In this document: positions 49,715-59,207 of the stretch, piece after piece
Layout of the letters: every line of letters begins with the position of its first letter
Numbering within the stretch: position 1 is the stretch's first letter
Assembly (NCBI RefSeq): GCF_004340685.1
Contig: NZ_SLUN01000025.1
Location: 24,676-88,675, forward strand
Reading direction: 5' to 3'
DNA length: 64,000 nt
Source of the DNA: Hydrogenispora ethanolica
GTDB taxonomy: Bacteria; Bacillota; UBA4882; UBA8346
Notes under the pieces: generated by a model
What the model was told of the DNA's origin: nothing
Databases searched by the model: none
The model's input: the letters and a program-made list of their open reading frames with translations, nothing else
Translations under genes and position numbers: made by a program

Positions 49715-49822
49715 ATCAATGGACGAAAAAACGACTTTATCCCTTGCTTTTCTGAGTTTTTATTGTTCACCCTGTCCTTCGGACAGGGTTTATCTCAACG
49801 CTTTTCATGTCGTTGCATATAG
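49715..49822 (+). repeat. Truncated copy (B) of the dispersed hairpin element
   Basis: It keeps the distal part of the element: AAAAACGACTTTATC, CTTGCTTTTCTGAG, TTGTTCACCCTGTCC-TTCGGACAGGG and TTTAT-TCAACGCTT, followed by GTCGTTGCATATAG. The first 45 or so bases of the full element are missing. Orientation is the same as copy C. Confidence 0.75.
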
Positions 49823-49933
49823 GACGAATATCGGGCCGGGTAAGTTCCGTGCAACATTTGCCATTGCATGGGCGGGCGAGTCATTCGTTACGAACCGGAA
49901 TCTTTAATAAACAGTGATGAATGGTCGGTTCGC

Positions 49934-49962
49934 TTGACACTGTCAGAATGACATGTTTTAAT
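49934..49962 (+). promoter_or_regulatory. Promoter with internal palindrome before the hydratase gene
   Basis: TTGACA, a 17-base spacer and TTTAAT. The spacer contains the perfect palindrome TGTCA-GAA-TGACA, well placed for a repressor. The hydratase start lies about 35 bases further on. Confidence 0.65.
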
Positions 49963-49996
49963 GAAGAAAGATTAATAAAAGTGGGGGAACGTCATC

Positions 49997-52357
49997 ATGA
50001 TCGAACTGGTTGGCAAGGCGGTTTATCTGATCCGGGGTAAACTGCTGATGGACGCTGAATCTGTAACGTATGACGATATCAACCGGCAACTGGAGCAGCA
50101 GGGGCTGCCGCTGCTTTCCGCCGGTCCGGACGCGCTTGCCCGGTCCAAGTCCGGCACGATTGCAAGCCAAATTTTATTGCAACACAATCAATCGCAGGAC
50201 GAGCAGAATCTGAAATTGCGCTTTGACGCCCTGGCTTCTCACGATATCACCTATGTCGGAATCGTTCAGACCGCCAGAGCCAGCGGCTTGCGAGAGTTTC
50301 CCGTGCCGTATGTCCTGACGAACTGTCATAACACGCTTTGCGCGGTCGGCGGAACCATCAACGAGGATGACCATGTTTTCGGTTTATCCGCGGCCGAACG
50401 CTACGGCGGGATCTTCGTCCCGGCCCATCAGGCGGTCATTCATCAATATATGCGGGAGATGATGGCGGGCGGCGGCCGGATGATCCTGGGTTCGGACAGC
50501 CATACCCGTTATGGCGCGTTGGGCACGATGGGGGTCGGCGAAGGGGGGCCGGAGATTGTCAAACAATTACTGCGGCGGACCTATGACATCCCCTATCCGG
50601 AAGTCATCGCGGTCTATCTTGAGGGCCAACCGGGTCCGGGGGTCGGGCCGCAGGATGTGGCCCTGGCCATCATCAAAGCGGTATTCGCCAATGGCTTTGT
50701 GAAGAATAAGATCATGGAATTCGTCGGGCCGGGGATCGCCAATCTGACGGTGGATTACCGGAACGGGATCGATGTGATGACCACCGAAACGACCTGTCTC
50801 AGTTCCATCTGGAGCACCGACGACCGGGTCGCCGCGTATTTGGGCCTGCACGGCCGGCCCGATGCCTATCGCGCGCTGGAGCCCGCGGAGATCAGTCGTT
50901 ATGATGGCGCCATCCGGGTCGATCTCAGCCGGATTGAGCCGATGATTGCGCTGCCTTTCCATCCCAGCAACGCCTATCCGATCCGGGAATTGAACGAGAA
51001 TGCCGCTGCCATCCTGGGCCAGGTGGAGGAGGAAGGCCGGCGGCAGTTGGAAAATCCGAAGCTGGAATTCAAGTTGAGCCAGAAGATCGCCGGCGGCCGG
51101 CTGCGCGTCGATCAGGGCGTGATTGCCGGCTGCGCCGGCGGAACGTTTGAGAATATTGCGGCGGCCGCGGCCATTTTGGAAAACGGCAGCACCGGCAATG
51201 GCCAGTTTGCCCTGAGCGTTTACCCGGCCAGCCAGCCGGTGAATTTGGCGGTGATCCGCAGCGGACTGGCGGAACGGTTATTGCAAGCCGGAGTGACCTT
51301 GCGCACCGCTTTCTGCGGGCCGTGTTTCGGCGCCGGGGATGTCCCGGCCAACGGCGGACTCAGTATCCGGCATTCCACCCGTAACTTCCCGAACCGCGAG
51401 GGTTCCAAGCCGGCTAATGGCCAGATCGCGTCCGTGGCCCTGATGGATGCGCGTTCCATCGCCGCCACCGCACTGAACGGCGGGAGGTTGACGGCCGCCT
51501 CGGAAGTATCCGCGCCCGTCTCCGCGGTGGCTTACACCTTCGATAAAAAGGTCTATGAGAACCGGGTCTATGACGGCTATGGCAAGCCCCATCCGGAAAC
51601 GGAACTGAAATTCGGGCCCAATATCGCCGATTGGCCGAAGATGATTTCCTTGCCGGAGAACCTGCTTCTGAAAATGGCCGCGGTAATCCACGACCCGGTG
51701 ACCACCACCGACGAGTTGATTCCCTCGGGAGAGACCTCCTCGTATCGTTCCAATCCGCTGAAATTGGCCGAGTTTACTCTGGGCCGGAAAGTTCCCCAGT
51801 ATGTCGGCAGGGCCAAGGATTTTCAAGGGCTGGAGCAGGAACGGCAACGCCTTTTGGCCGAGGGAACCGCCCACGAGCCGCAATCGACCGAACTGGGACG
51901 AATTTTCCTCACTTTATTCGGGGATGAAGAACCGACGCCGGAAAAGGTTCACCAAACCTTAGTGGAGACCGGTTTGGGGACCGTTATCTTCGCCCGGAAA
52001 CCGGGCGATGGCTCCGCCCGGGAGCAAGCCGCTTCCTGCCAGAAGGTGCTCGGAGGCTGGGCCAATATCGCCGTGGAATATGCGACCAAACGCTATCGCA
52101 GCAACCTGATTAACTGGGGAATGCTGCCGTTTGTAATTCCCGAGGATTACCTTCCGGAATTCGCGGTAGGAGACTTCATCTACATCCCGATGATTCGGGA
52201 AGCGGTTCAATCCGGCGCGGCAGAGATTCAAGCCTTTTTGATCAATGCCGACGGCAGAAAACCGTTCCGCCTTTGGCTGCCGAATCTCAGCGCCGATGAT
52301 CGTGCGATTATCCTGGCCGGATGCTTGATAAACTACTACGGGCAAGAGTCAAAATAA
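49997..52357 (+). CDS. Aconitase-family hydratase (YbhJ-like)
   Basis: A 786-residue iron-sulfur hydratase-fold protein. The cluster cysteines are in [11 protein letters not shown] and [11 protein letters not shown], matching the aconitase pattern C ... Cxx[20 protein letters not shown] is the usual substrate-binding H/T region, and a swivel domain follows beyond residue 640. Overall layout is closest to YbhJ-type hydratases of unknown substrate, not aconitase A or B. A role in hydrating a C4-C6 dicarboxylate such as mesaconate is possible given the methylaspartate genes 5 kb away, but this is speculation. ATG start after GTGGGGGAA. It is followed by a YhcH gene. Confidence 0.8.
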   Translation: MIELVGKAVYLIRGKLLMDAESVTYDDINRQLEQQGLPLLSAGPDALARSKSGTIASQILLQHNQSQDEQNLKLRFDALASHDITYVGIVQTARASGLREFPVPYVLTNCHNTLCAVGGTINEDDHVFGLSAAERYGGIFVPAHQAVIHQYMREMMAGGGRMILGSDSHTRYGALGTMGVGEGGPEIVKQLLRRTYDIPYPEVIAVYLEGQPGPGVGPQDVALAIIKAVFANGFVKNKIMEFVGPGIANLTVDYRNGIDVMTTETTCLSSIWSTDDRVAAYLGLHGRPDAYRALEPAEISRYDGAIRVDLSRIEPMIALPFHPSNAYPIRELNENAAAILGQVEEEGRRQLENPKLEFKLSQKIAGGRLRVDQGVIAGCAGGTFENIAAAAAILENGSTGNGQFALSVYPASQPVNLAVIRSGLAERLLQAGVTLRTAFCGPCFGAGDVPANGGLSIRHSTRNFPNREGSKPANGQIASVALMDARSIAATALNGGRLTAASEVSAPVSAVAYTFDKKVYENRVYDGYGKPHPETELKFGPNIADWPKMISLPENLLLKMAAVIHDPVTTTDELIPSGETSSYRSNPLKLAEFTLGRKVPQYVGRAKDFQGLEQERQRLLAEGTAHEPQSTELGRIFLTLFGDEEPTPEKVHQTLVETGLGTVIFARKPGDGSAREQAASCQKVLGGWANIAVEYATKRYRSNLINWGMLPFVIPEDYLPEFAVGDFIYIPMIREAVQSGAAEIQAFLINADGRKPFRLWLPNLSADDRAIILAGCLINYYGQESK

Positions 52358-52402
52358 CTTAATTCGCTCATCAGGGCAGAAACATTTTGAGGAGGGACAG
52401 AA

Positions 52403-52867
52403 ATGATTTTTGGAAGCATCGAACATTTGGAGGAAGATCGGAAGCGCCTCGCGGCACCGCTTCTGAAAGGCTTGGAGTTCTTAAAGAACAATGACCTGGC
52501 CAAGCTGGAGCTCGGCAGGCACGAGATTGACGGCGGCAACCTTTTTGCCCTGGTTCAGGAGTACCAGACCTCGCCCAAAACTGAAAAAAAGGCGGAAGCT
52601 CACCGGAAATTCATCGACATCCAATATATCGTGTCGGGGACCGAAATCATCGGCTACGGTCTGGAGAATCCCGCCAATGAAGTGCTGGAAGATCGCTTGG
52701 CTGAAAAGGATAACATTTTTTATAAGAGTGTCGCCGGAGAGATGGAACTGATCCTCTCCGCCGGGATGTACGCGGTACTATTCCCCTACGACATTCACCG
52801 TCCCGGCTGTAATTACGGTGCCGGAACCAAAGTCCGCAAGATTGTCCTGAAAGTAGCCGTGGATTGA
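52403..52867 (+). CDS. YhcH/YjgK/YiaL family protein
   Basis: A 154-residue DUF386 protein with a cupin-like single domain. Diagnostic segments are AHRKFIDIQYIVSGTEIIGYG, with the metal-binding H and E region, and MYAVLFPYDIHRPGCN, with a histidine ligand, plus VRKIVLKVAVD at the end. Members are linked to sialic acid and uronate metabolism and some show mutarotase or isomerase-like roles. The adjacent GH88-like gene supports a link with unsaturated or acidic sugars. The ATG follows GAGGAGGGAC. A terminator follows. Confidence 0.9.
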   Translation: MIFGSIEHLEEDRKRLAAPLLKGLEFLKNNDLAKLELGRHEIDGGNLFALVQEYQTSPKTEKKAEAHRKFIDIQYIVSGTEIIGYGLENPANEVLEDRLAEKDNIFYKSVAGEMELILSAGMYAVLFPYDIHRPGCNYGAGTKVRKIVLKVAVD

Positions 52868-52890
52868 TAAACCGATTTTATCGTTGGACG

Positions 52891-52924
52891 AGACGGTTGG
52901 GTGGAAATCTCAACCGTCTTTCAT
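52891..52924 (+). terminator. Terminator after the YhcH gene
   Basis: AGACGGTTG and CAACCGTCT form a 9-bp perfect stem with an 11-base loop, followed by a T-rich tract. Confidence 0.8.
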
Positions 52925-53073
52925 TTTGCCTGCCCGCGGCCGTCTTGGAGGAAGAAAATTCCGGCAATCATAAAAACTGCTAAAAAAATCCCCCGAAATT
53001 GCCGATAGATCAACTGGGTTCGGATCCGATGCAGAGTAATCTGAAACCTTGAGCGAGTGAGGAGGAATGACCC

Positions 53074-54210
53074 ATGAAGTCAGTGATGAGTGAGGCTGTT
53101 GGAGAAGTTCATCCCGTCCTTTCGTGCTCAAGACGCTGTTTAAACCGGGCGATTCGCAACGCCCTGAATCGAATCGATTGCCGTCTGGCGGCGCTGCAAG
53201 CCCCGGCTTTGGCGCAGCACTATTCCGGTGAAGCACCGGAGCCGGACGCCGTTTGGCCGGGCCTGCTCTGGCTGAGTTATGAAGCGACGAATAACCCGAA
53301 ATATTCGAAGGCGGCTGTCCCACTGCTGGAAGCTTTGGGTGAGCGGTTGCGAAAAAAGGAAGAAATTGTGAACCTGGGCGCTGTGACGACGCTTTCCTGC
53401 GTGGCCGCTTACCGTTTATCCGGAGACACCCGCGCGCGCCAATGGGGACTGGCTGCGGCGGATGATTTATGCGCCCGTTTTCAGCAAAAGGTTGGCTGTA
53501 TCGCGGCTGGGAACGGTCCGGGTACGGCGCAGGACCGGATCCAATTGAATATCGAGTATCTGATGAGCTTGCCGCTGCTTTATTGGGCCAGCGAAGTCTC
53601 GGGAGAACGCCGTTATCATAAGATTGCCTACCGACATGCCCGGCAAACCGCATTGCATCTGGTACGAGAGGATCTTACGGTGGCCCATTCATGCTGGATG
53701 GATATTCGGACTGGCCTGCCGGTCGCGGAAATCGGCGCCGCGATTTCCAGCAAAACAGTTCGGCCGTGGGATCCGGCGTGCGCCATCTATGGTTTTACGT
53801 TGAGTTATATATATACGCGGGATTGGAATTTCCTCGCCCTCGCCGCGAAGCTGGCGGATTCTTGGTTAAGCCTGCTTCCGGAGCAGGGGATTTGGCCGGA
53901 CTTCATCGCTCCCGAAGCTGGAGACGGGTCATGCGCTATCTCTGCAACGGCGCTGGCGGTTTGCGGGCTTTTGGAGTTATCCAAGCATATGCCGGTCATT
54001 GATGAGGCCAAACGATCTTATGAAGGTTCCGCGCTGGCTGTTTTACACGTCTTGATCGAACAATATGCGGCGTCGGCAAAAAACGCCGACGGATTATTGA
54101 ATTACTCCCTCGCCGAGGGAGAGACGGCTCGTGAACATACTGCCTGGGGCGATTATTTCTATCTGGAAGCATTGCTGCGGGTAACGACCGACTGGGGATT
54201 ATATTGGTAA
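53074..54210 (+). CDS. GH88-like (unsaturated glucuronyl hydrolase) family protein with altered active site
   Basis: A 378-residue alpha6/alpha6-barrel protein of the GH88/GH105 type. LLWLSYEATNNPKYSKAA, IEYLMSLPLLYWASEVSGERRYHKIAYRHA and CAIYGFTLSYIYTRDWNFLALAAKLADSWL are recognisable counterparts of GH88 helices. In classical members the IDNMMNLPLL-type segment has the catalytic aspartate. Here it reads IEYLMSLPLL with E161, and the WARGQAW element is replaced by RPWDPACAIYGF. It may act on a different sugar or be inactive. ATG start behind GAGGAGG. It sits after the YhcH gene but beyond a terminator. Confidence 0.65.
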   Translation: MKSVMSEAVGEVHPVLSCSRRCLNRAIRNALNRIDCRLAALQAPALAQHYSGEAPEPDAVWPGLLWLSYEATNNPKYSKAAVPLLEALGERLRKKEEIVNLGAVTTLSCVAAYRLSGDTRARQWGLAAADDLCARFQQKVGCIAAGNGPGTAQDRIQLNIEYLMSLPLLYWASEVSGERRYHKIAYRHARQTALHLVREDLTVAHSCWMDIRTGLPVAEIGAAISSKTVRPWDPACAIYGFTLSYIYTRDWNFLALAAKLADSWLSLLPEQGIWPDFIAPEAGDGSCAISATALAVCGLLELSKHMPVIDEAKRSYEGSALAVLHVLIEQYAASAKNADGLLNYSLAEGETAREHTAWGDYFYLEALLRVTTDWGLYW

Positions 54211-54342
54211 TCCAAAGAACGGAATCGATTGGTTTGCGGTGTCGCTTCAAAAGAATGAGGATATCATCGGCCTGCTTTCTTCTTTTTCCGCTTTCCCCGA
54301 CCCTTCGTCCCCCATCCCGGCCCCCTAATATATCAGTAGATT

Positions 54343-54742
54343 CCCTCTCGTGTAAGGTATGGTCTTTCGTCCAACTAGGATATTCTTCATCCTTGTAAGG
54401 GATGCTTTGATCCGTGTAAGGGATGCCGCAATCCTTTCAAAGGATCCTTCGATCCTTGTAAGGTATGATTCCATCCGTGTAAGGGATGGTTTTCATCCTT
54501 GTAAGGGATGCTATGATCCTTTCAGAGGATCCTTTGATCCTTTCTTCCCGAAGGATCATCCTAGCTTCCTGAGAACTCGGGGAAGCATCCTCAAGACGCA
54601 TACCTGCATCTTCAACGATCATCCTTCCTTCCTTAACGATCATCCTTGCTTCCCGAAGGACCATCCTTCTTTCCCCGAGGTTTGAGGAAGCGGGACCAAG
54701 GCTTGGGGAAAGAGGACCAATCCTTGGGGAAGCTGCCCAAAC
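54343..54742. repeat. Degenerate 21-bp array with palindromic cores (array D)
   Basis: About nineteen 21-base units (one is 22) fill most of the 780-bp gap before the GntR gene. Units 3-9 carry a palindromic core such as ATCCTTGTAAGGGAT, ATCCTTTCAAAGGAT and ATCCTTTCAGAGGAT, one per unit. From unit 10 the core drifts to GATCATCCTT-CTTCC and from unit 17 to CTTGGGGAA, with the period unbroken. No ribosome binding site or protein-like composition supports the frames that read through. The remaining 130 bases upstream have no feature. Confidence 0.8.
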
Positions 54743-54873
54743 ATCAGGGGAGCCGGCCGGACCTCGAAACAGGCTGCCCCGAAAATCCATGGGGGACGGC
54801 CTCTTTTTATTGCGGCAGGGGCATTTTATGCTTTTGATTCGCCGGGAACGTCGAAATAACCCTATTAACATCA

Positions 54874-54939
54874 GCCAATTTGGCGCAAGCTATCGGATGG
54901 AATTACTCTTTGACAAATTGGTCCAATTTGGAATATAAT
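54874..54939 (+). promoter_or_regulatory. Promoter and double operator of the glutamate mutase regulator
   Basis: TTGACA and TATAAT, both perfect hexamers, are 18 bases apart. The spacer is nearly filled by a perfect palindrome AAATTGG-T-CCAATTT. A second GCCAATTTGGC lies about 40 bases upstream. CCAATTTGG occurs in both, so the pair looks like an operator for the adjacent GntR regulator, which would then block its own promoter and the glutamate mutase genes. Confidence 0.75.
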
Positions 54940-54986
54940 GATTTTGGATCAGTCAATTAATCCTTTTGGCATTGAAGGAGCAGAAG

Positions 54987-55994
54987 ATGAGGATTGCGAT
55001 TGATAAAGCTGCCGGAATTCCCATGTATATTCAGATCAAGGATCAGATCAAAACGATGATTGCCGAGGGGGCGCTCATTCCCGGCGAACGGCTGCCCACC
55101 GAACGGGAATTGGCTGATGAACTGAAGGTCAGTCGCAACACCGTGAGCATGGCTTACCAAGAACTTCAGGAGGAGGGAGTTTTGTCGGTTGGCCAAGGCA
55201 GGGGGACCTTTGTAACCGTGGACCAACCCACGAATGCGGGCGGAACGACCGGTCCCTTGGAACGGAGCCGGAAAGAAAAAGTGCTGCGTTTGATCGATCT
55301 GGCCATCGAAGAAAGCCTGGATCTGGGATTCTCACTCGACCAATTCCTGGCCCTGGTCATGGTGCGGGCGCGGGAAAAAGAAGAATCCCTGCGGAAGGCG
55401 CGGGTCTTATTTGTCGATTGCAATCAGGAACAGTTACATAATTTCATCCGGCAATTCCGGGAACTGGTGCGGGTGGAGATCATTCCGTTGCTGCTGGAAA
55501 AGTTCCTGGTCGCCGGTCCGGAGATCGCCGCCTTGGTAAGAGAGGCCGATCTGATCGTGACCACAACGACGCATTGGGAAGCGGTCCAACGGACTGTCGT
55601 GAAATTGGGCGCGGAGACGGAGATTGTCTCGGTTGCGGCCCAGCCTCAGCTGGAAAATTTAATTAAATTGATTCGTCTGGCGCATACGGGCGGGATCGGG
55701 CTGATTTGCTTGAGCCCGGAATTCCCGGAGATCGTCCGCCGGGCCTTGGCCAGGTTGGGAGTCTATGATCTGCAGCTCGATTACACGATCGCCACGGAAC
55801 GGGCCGCCCTGCAAAGTTTCATCGACGGGCACGATATTTTATTGGCTTATGTGGAACGTTATAAAGAAGTGAAAGCGCTGGCCGGAGAGAAAGAGGTCAT
55901 TCCCTATATCCATGAATTGGACATCGGTTCGGTGAATCTGGTGCGCCGGGCAATCGACCGCGCTGTCAGCGGCAGAGAAAAGAGAGGTTCATGA
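54987..55994 (+). CDS. GntR-family transcriptional regulator of the glutamate mutase cluster
   Basis: A 335-residue protein. The N-terminal 75 residues are a GntR winged helix: [61 protein letters not shown]. The remaining 260 residues do not look like the FCD, UTRA or aminotransferase domains of standard GntR subfamilies. They contain an alpha/beta pattern ([44 protein letters not shown]) that looks like a ligand-binding Rossmann-like domain. Its stop overlaps the glmS start (ATGATGA). Inferred to sense a pathway metabolite. ATG start behind GAAGGAGC. Confidence 0.8.
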   Translation: MRIAIDKAAGIPMYIQIKDQIKTMIAEGALIPGERLPTERELADELKVSRNTVSMAYQELQEEGVLSVGQGRGTFVTVDQPTNAGGTTGPLERSRKEKVLRLIDLAIEESLDLGFSLDQFLALVMVRAREKEESLRKARVLFVDCNQEQLHNFIRQFRELVRVEIIPLLLEKFLVAGPEIAALVREADLIVTTTTHWEAVQRTVVKLGAETEIVSVAAQPQLENLIKLIRLAHTGGIGLICLSPEFPEIVRRALARLGVYDLQLDYTIATERAALQSFIDGHDILLAYVERYKEVKALAGEKEVIPYIHELDIGSVNLVRRAIDRAVSGREKRGS

Positions 55995-56485
55995 TGAAAA
56001 TTCCGACACTGGTGATGGGAGTGATCGGCATGGACGTCCATGCCGTGGGGAATAAAATATTGGAGAAGGCGTTTACGGAGGCCGGTTTTAACGTGGTCAA
56101 CCTCGGCGTCATGGTATCCCAGGAGGAATTCATCCAGGCGGCCATCGAGACGGCGGCGGACGCGATCCTGGTCTCGTCACTGTATGGCCACGCCGAATTG
56201 GATTGCCGGGGTTTGCGCGCCAAATGCATGGAGGCGGGAATCGGGAAGATCCCGTTGTATGTCGGAGGAAACCTGGTCGTCGGAAAAGCGGATTTTGCCG
56301 AGGTGGAACAGATTTTTAAAAAAATGGGATTTAACCGGGTTTATCCACCGGGCACCATGCCGGAAACGGCCATTGCCGATTTGGCGAAGGATCTCGGGGT
56401 CAACGAGTGGCTCCCGGGAGTGAGACCTCAAGGACAGGAGGGCTGGCGTCATGGAGTTGACGAATCGGCGGTTGAGCGAAGGTGA
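55994..56485 (+). CDS. glmS: Glutamate mutase sigma subunit (B12-binding)
   Basis: A 163-residue cobalamin-binding subunit. Starting at the second of two ATGs gives D14-x-H16-x-x-G19 in MDVHAVG, the exact numbering of clostridial GlmS, whose histidine coordinates cobalt. [11 protein letters not shown] and [13 protein letters not shown] complete the B12 site. Beyond residue 137, where clostridial GlmS ends, this protein has some 25 extra residues that overlap the glmE start by 35 bases. With GlmE it interconverts L-glutamate and (2S,3S)-3-methylaspartate. The gene overlaps the regulator's stop and is probably translationally coupled to it. Confidence 0.92.
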   Translation: MKIPTLVMGVIGMDVHAVGNKILEKAFTEAGFNVVNLGVMVSQEEFIQAAIETAADAILVSSLYGHAELDCRGLRAKCMEAGIGKIPLYVGGNLVVGKADFAEVEQIFKKMGFNRVYPPGTMPETAIADLAKDLGVNEWLPGVRPQGQEGWRHGVDESAVERR

Positions 56486-57902
56486 TTTTGAGGCGATCCG
56501 GCGGGAAGCTCTCGGCCAATGGCCGACCGGAGCCGAAGTAGACCCGGAGGAGGCCGTTGCCTACCAGAAAAGGATTTCCAAGACCAAACGTTTTTCGGAA
56601 CGGCTGGCCAGAGCCCAGGCGGAGGGGGAGATCCTGATCCAGCCCCGGGCCGGCGTGGCCTTGGTCGAGGAACAGATCGCGCTGCTGAAATACTTGGAGA
56701 CGGAAGGGGAAGCCGATCTGCTGCCGGTCACGGTAGACAGTTATACCCGGCAAAACCGTTATCACGAGGCGCAGACCGGAATCGAGGCCAGCCGCAATGC
56801 CGGCCGTTCCATGCTGAATGGTTTTCCCGTGGTCAATCACGGCGTACTGGCCACCCGGCAAGTGGTCGAGCAGGTCGGCCGGCCGATTCAGGTCCGGCAC
56901 GGCACTCCCGATGCCCGGCTCCTCGCCGAAATCTCGTTGGCCGCCGGGTTTACCGCGTTTGAGGGCGGCGGAATCTCCTATAATATCCCCTATGCCAAGG
57001 AGATGCCCCTGGAACTGACGATCGCCCATTGGCAATATGTAGACCGTCTGGTGGGCTGGTATGAAGAACGCGGCATCGCCATCGATCGGGAACCCTTCGG
57101 GCCGCTCACCGGGACGTTGGTGCCGCCGTGCATCTCCCATGCGGTGGCGATTATCGAAGCTCTGCTCGCCGCCGAGCAAGGCGTGCGCAATATCACGGTC
57201 GGGTACGGCCAATGCGGAAACCTGGTCCAGGACGTGGCCGCTTTACGGGTCTTACGGCGGTTGGTTGCCGAATATCTGGGGCGTTTTCACTACGATCAGG
57301 TACGGACTTATACGGTCTTTCACCAGTGGATGGGCGGTTTCCCGCCCGATGAGGCCAAAGCCTTCGCAGTGATTGGGCTGGGCGCGGTGGCGGCGGCCTT
57401 CTCCGGGGCCACCAAGGTGATTGTCAAGAGCCCGCATGAGGCTTTCGGCGTCCCGACCAAGGAAGCCAATGCCGAAGGGCTGAAAACCACCCGGCAGGTA
57501 TTGAACATGCTGCGCGATCAAAGCCTGCCGGATTCGCCGGAGCTGCAGGAGGAAACGGAAATGGTGGAGGAGGAGACCCGCTGCATCCTGGAGCGGGTGC
57601 TCGAACTCGGCGACGGCGATTGGGCCGTGGGCGCGGTGCGCGCCTTTGCGGCCGGGGTCCTGGATGTGCCTTTTGCCCCCAGCCGCTGCAACCGGGGGAA
57701 GGTGATGCCGGTACGCGATCAGAACGGCGCCGTGCGGTTGCTGGATCCGGGAAATCTCCCGCTGAGCAAAGAGATCATGGCTTTTCATCAACGCAAGATT
57801 GGCGAACGGGCCCGGGCCGAGGAACGGCCGGTCAGCTTTCAAATGGTGATTGACGATATCTACGCCATCAGCAAGGGAATGCTGGTCGGGCGACCCCGGT
57901 AA
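56451..57902 (+). CDS. glmE: Glutamate mutase epsilon subunit
   Basis: A 483-residue TIM-barrel subunit, the same length as clostridial GlmE. Conserved features include [72 protein letters not shown] and [13 protein letters not shown], the substrate-binding arginine and glycine-rich loops. It provides the substrate site and, with GlmS and adenosylcobalamin, carries out the carbon-skeleton rearrangement. The GlmL chaperone gene often found between glmS and glmE in clostridia is absent here and lies at the end of the cluster. ATG start after GGACAGGAGG. Confidence 0.95.
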   Translation: MELTNRRLSEGDFEAIRREALGQWPTGAEVDPEEAVAYQKRISKTKRFSERLARAQAEGEILIQPRAGVALVEEQIALLKYLETEGEADLLPVTVDSYTRQNRYHEAQTGIEASRNAGRSMLNGFPVVNHGVLATRQVVEQVGRPIQVRHGTPDARLLAEISLAAGFTAFEGGGISYNIPYAKEMPLELTIAHWQYVDRLVGWYEERGIAIDREPFGPLTGTLVPPCISHAVAIIEALLAAEQGVRNITVGYGQCGNLVQDVAALRVLRRLVAEYLGRFHYDQVRTYTVFHQWMGGFPPDEAKAFAVIGLGAVAAAFSGATKVIVKSPHEAFGVPTKEANAEGLKTTRQVLNMLRDQSLPDSPELQEETEMVEEETRCILERVLELGDGDWAVGAVRAFAAGVLDVPFAPSRCNRGKVMPVRDQNGAVRLLDPGNLPLSKEIMAFHQRKIGERARAEERPVSFQMVIDDIYAISKGMLVGRPR

Positions 57903-57916
57903 GGGAGGAGAGCATA

Positions 57917-59164
57917 ATGCGGATTGCGAAAATGATATGCGCGCCCGGACGGACCGGTTTCTTCTTTGACGATCAATTGGCGATCAAGCGCGGCGCGGAG
58001 CCCGATGGCGCCGCTTATCGCGGCGAGCCGTTGCTGCCCGGTTTTACCAGCGTGCGGCAGGCCGGAGAGGCGATCTCCGTTCTTTTGGTGATGGAGGACG
58101 GCCGGATCGCCCATGGCGATTGCGCCGCGGTCCAATACTCGGGCGCCGGCGGCCGCGATCCGGTATTCCTGGCGAATGAGTTCATCCCCATCGTTGAACA
58201 AGTGGTGGGGCCGCGCCTGGTAGGGCGGGAACTGAACGGTTTCCGGGGACTCGCCGAGGAGCTGGATCGTCTGGTGGATCCCGCCAGCGGGAAGCCTCTC
58301 CATACGGCCATTCGCTACGGAGTTACCCAGGCGGTGCTGGACGCCGCCGCGCAGGCCGCCAACCGGCTGATGGTCGATCTGGTCGCCGCCGAGTATGGCA
58401 CCGAGCCGGTATCCGAACCCATCCCCATCTTCAGCCAGAGCGGGGATGATCGGTACGCCAACGCCGACAAAATGATCCTCAAAGGAGCCGATGTGCTCCC
58501 GCACGGCTTGATCAATAACGTCCCCGCCAAGTTGGGACGACGGGGCGAACTCCTGCTGGAGTATGTCGGATGGTTGCGCGAACGGATCGAGCGCTTGAAA
58601 CCGCGGCCGGATTACCGGCCTGTGCTCCATCTGGATGTTTACGGCACCATCGGCCTGGCTTTCGAAAACGACCAGGGCCGGATCCTCGACTATCTGGCCC
58701 GGCTGGCGGCGGCGGCCGCGCCGCTGTCGTTGCGGATCGAGGGTCCGGTGGACATGGGCGGCCGTCAAGCCCAAGCGGAAGCCCTGGCTGGCCTGCGGCA
58801 GGCATTGGATTCCCGGGGGATTCCGGTGGCGATCGTGGCCGACGAATGGTGCAACACGTTGGAAGATATCCAGTTGTTCGCGGATGCCCGGGCCGGGCAT
58901 ATGATCCAGATCAAAACCCCCGATCTGGGCGGGATCAATAATTGCATCGAGGCGGTGCTTTATTGCAAGTCGCAGGCGATCGGCGCCTATCTCGGCGGAA
59001 CTTGCAATGAAACCGACCGCTCCGCCCAGATCTGCGTGCATCTGGCTTTGGCCACCGGACCGGACCAGATTCTGGCCAAACCGGGCATGGGCGTGGATGA
59101 GGGGTATATGATCGTCTATAACGAAATGCGACGGGTGCTGGCGCTGCGGGAAGCCTTGCGGTAA
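57917..59164 (+). CDS. Methylaspartate ammonia-lyase
   Basis: A 415-residue enolase-superfamily lyase. RIAKMICAPGRTGFFFDDQLAI opens the N-terminal capping domain. The barrel carries acidic metal ligands in HLDVYGTIG, EGPVDMGGR and VADEWCNT, and the catalytic lysine K333 in IKTPDLGGINN. It matches the family's usual 413-residue length. It eliminates ammonia from 3-methylaspartate to give mesaconate, the second step after glutamate mutase. The ATG lies 14 bases after the glmE stop and its Shine-Dalgarno AGGGAGGAG overlaps that gap. Cotranscription is certain in practice. Confidence 0.95.
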   Translation: MRIAKMICAPGRTGFFFDDQLAIKRGAEPDGAAYRGEPLLPGFTSVRQAGEAISVLLVMEDGRIAHGDCAAVQYSGAGGRDPVFLANEFIPIVEQVVGPRLVGRELNGFRGLAEELDRLVDPASGKPLHTAIRYGVTQAVLDAAAQAANRLMVDLVAAEYGTEPVSEPIPIFSQSGDDRYANADKMILKGADVLPHGLINNVPAKLGRRGELLLEYVGWLRERIERLKPRPDYRPVLHLDVYGTIGLAFENDQGRILDYLARLAAAAAPLSLRIEGPVDMGGRQAQAEALAGLRQALDSRGIPVAIVADEWCNTLEDIQLFADARAGHMIQIKTPDLGGINNCIEAVLYCKSQAIGAYLGGTCNETDRSAQICVHLALATGPDQILAKPGMGVDEGYMIVYNEMRRVLALREALR

Positions 59165-59207
59165 AGCGCTCCTTGGGGTCCAGAAATGAAAACGAGGTGG
59201 CTTCGTA

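Noticed and set aside
54359..54871. Open frames across array D on both strands (108 and 144 codons)
   Set aside because: Same cause as in array A. The translated heptads follow the DNA repeat, and no start signal is present.
54743..56000. Cobalamin riboswitch upstream of the B12-dependent mutase genes
   Set aside because: No B12-box-like sequence was found in the leader; a protein operator explains the regulation better.
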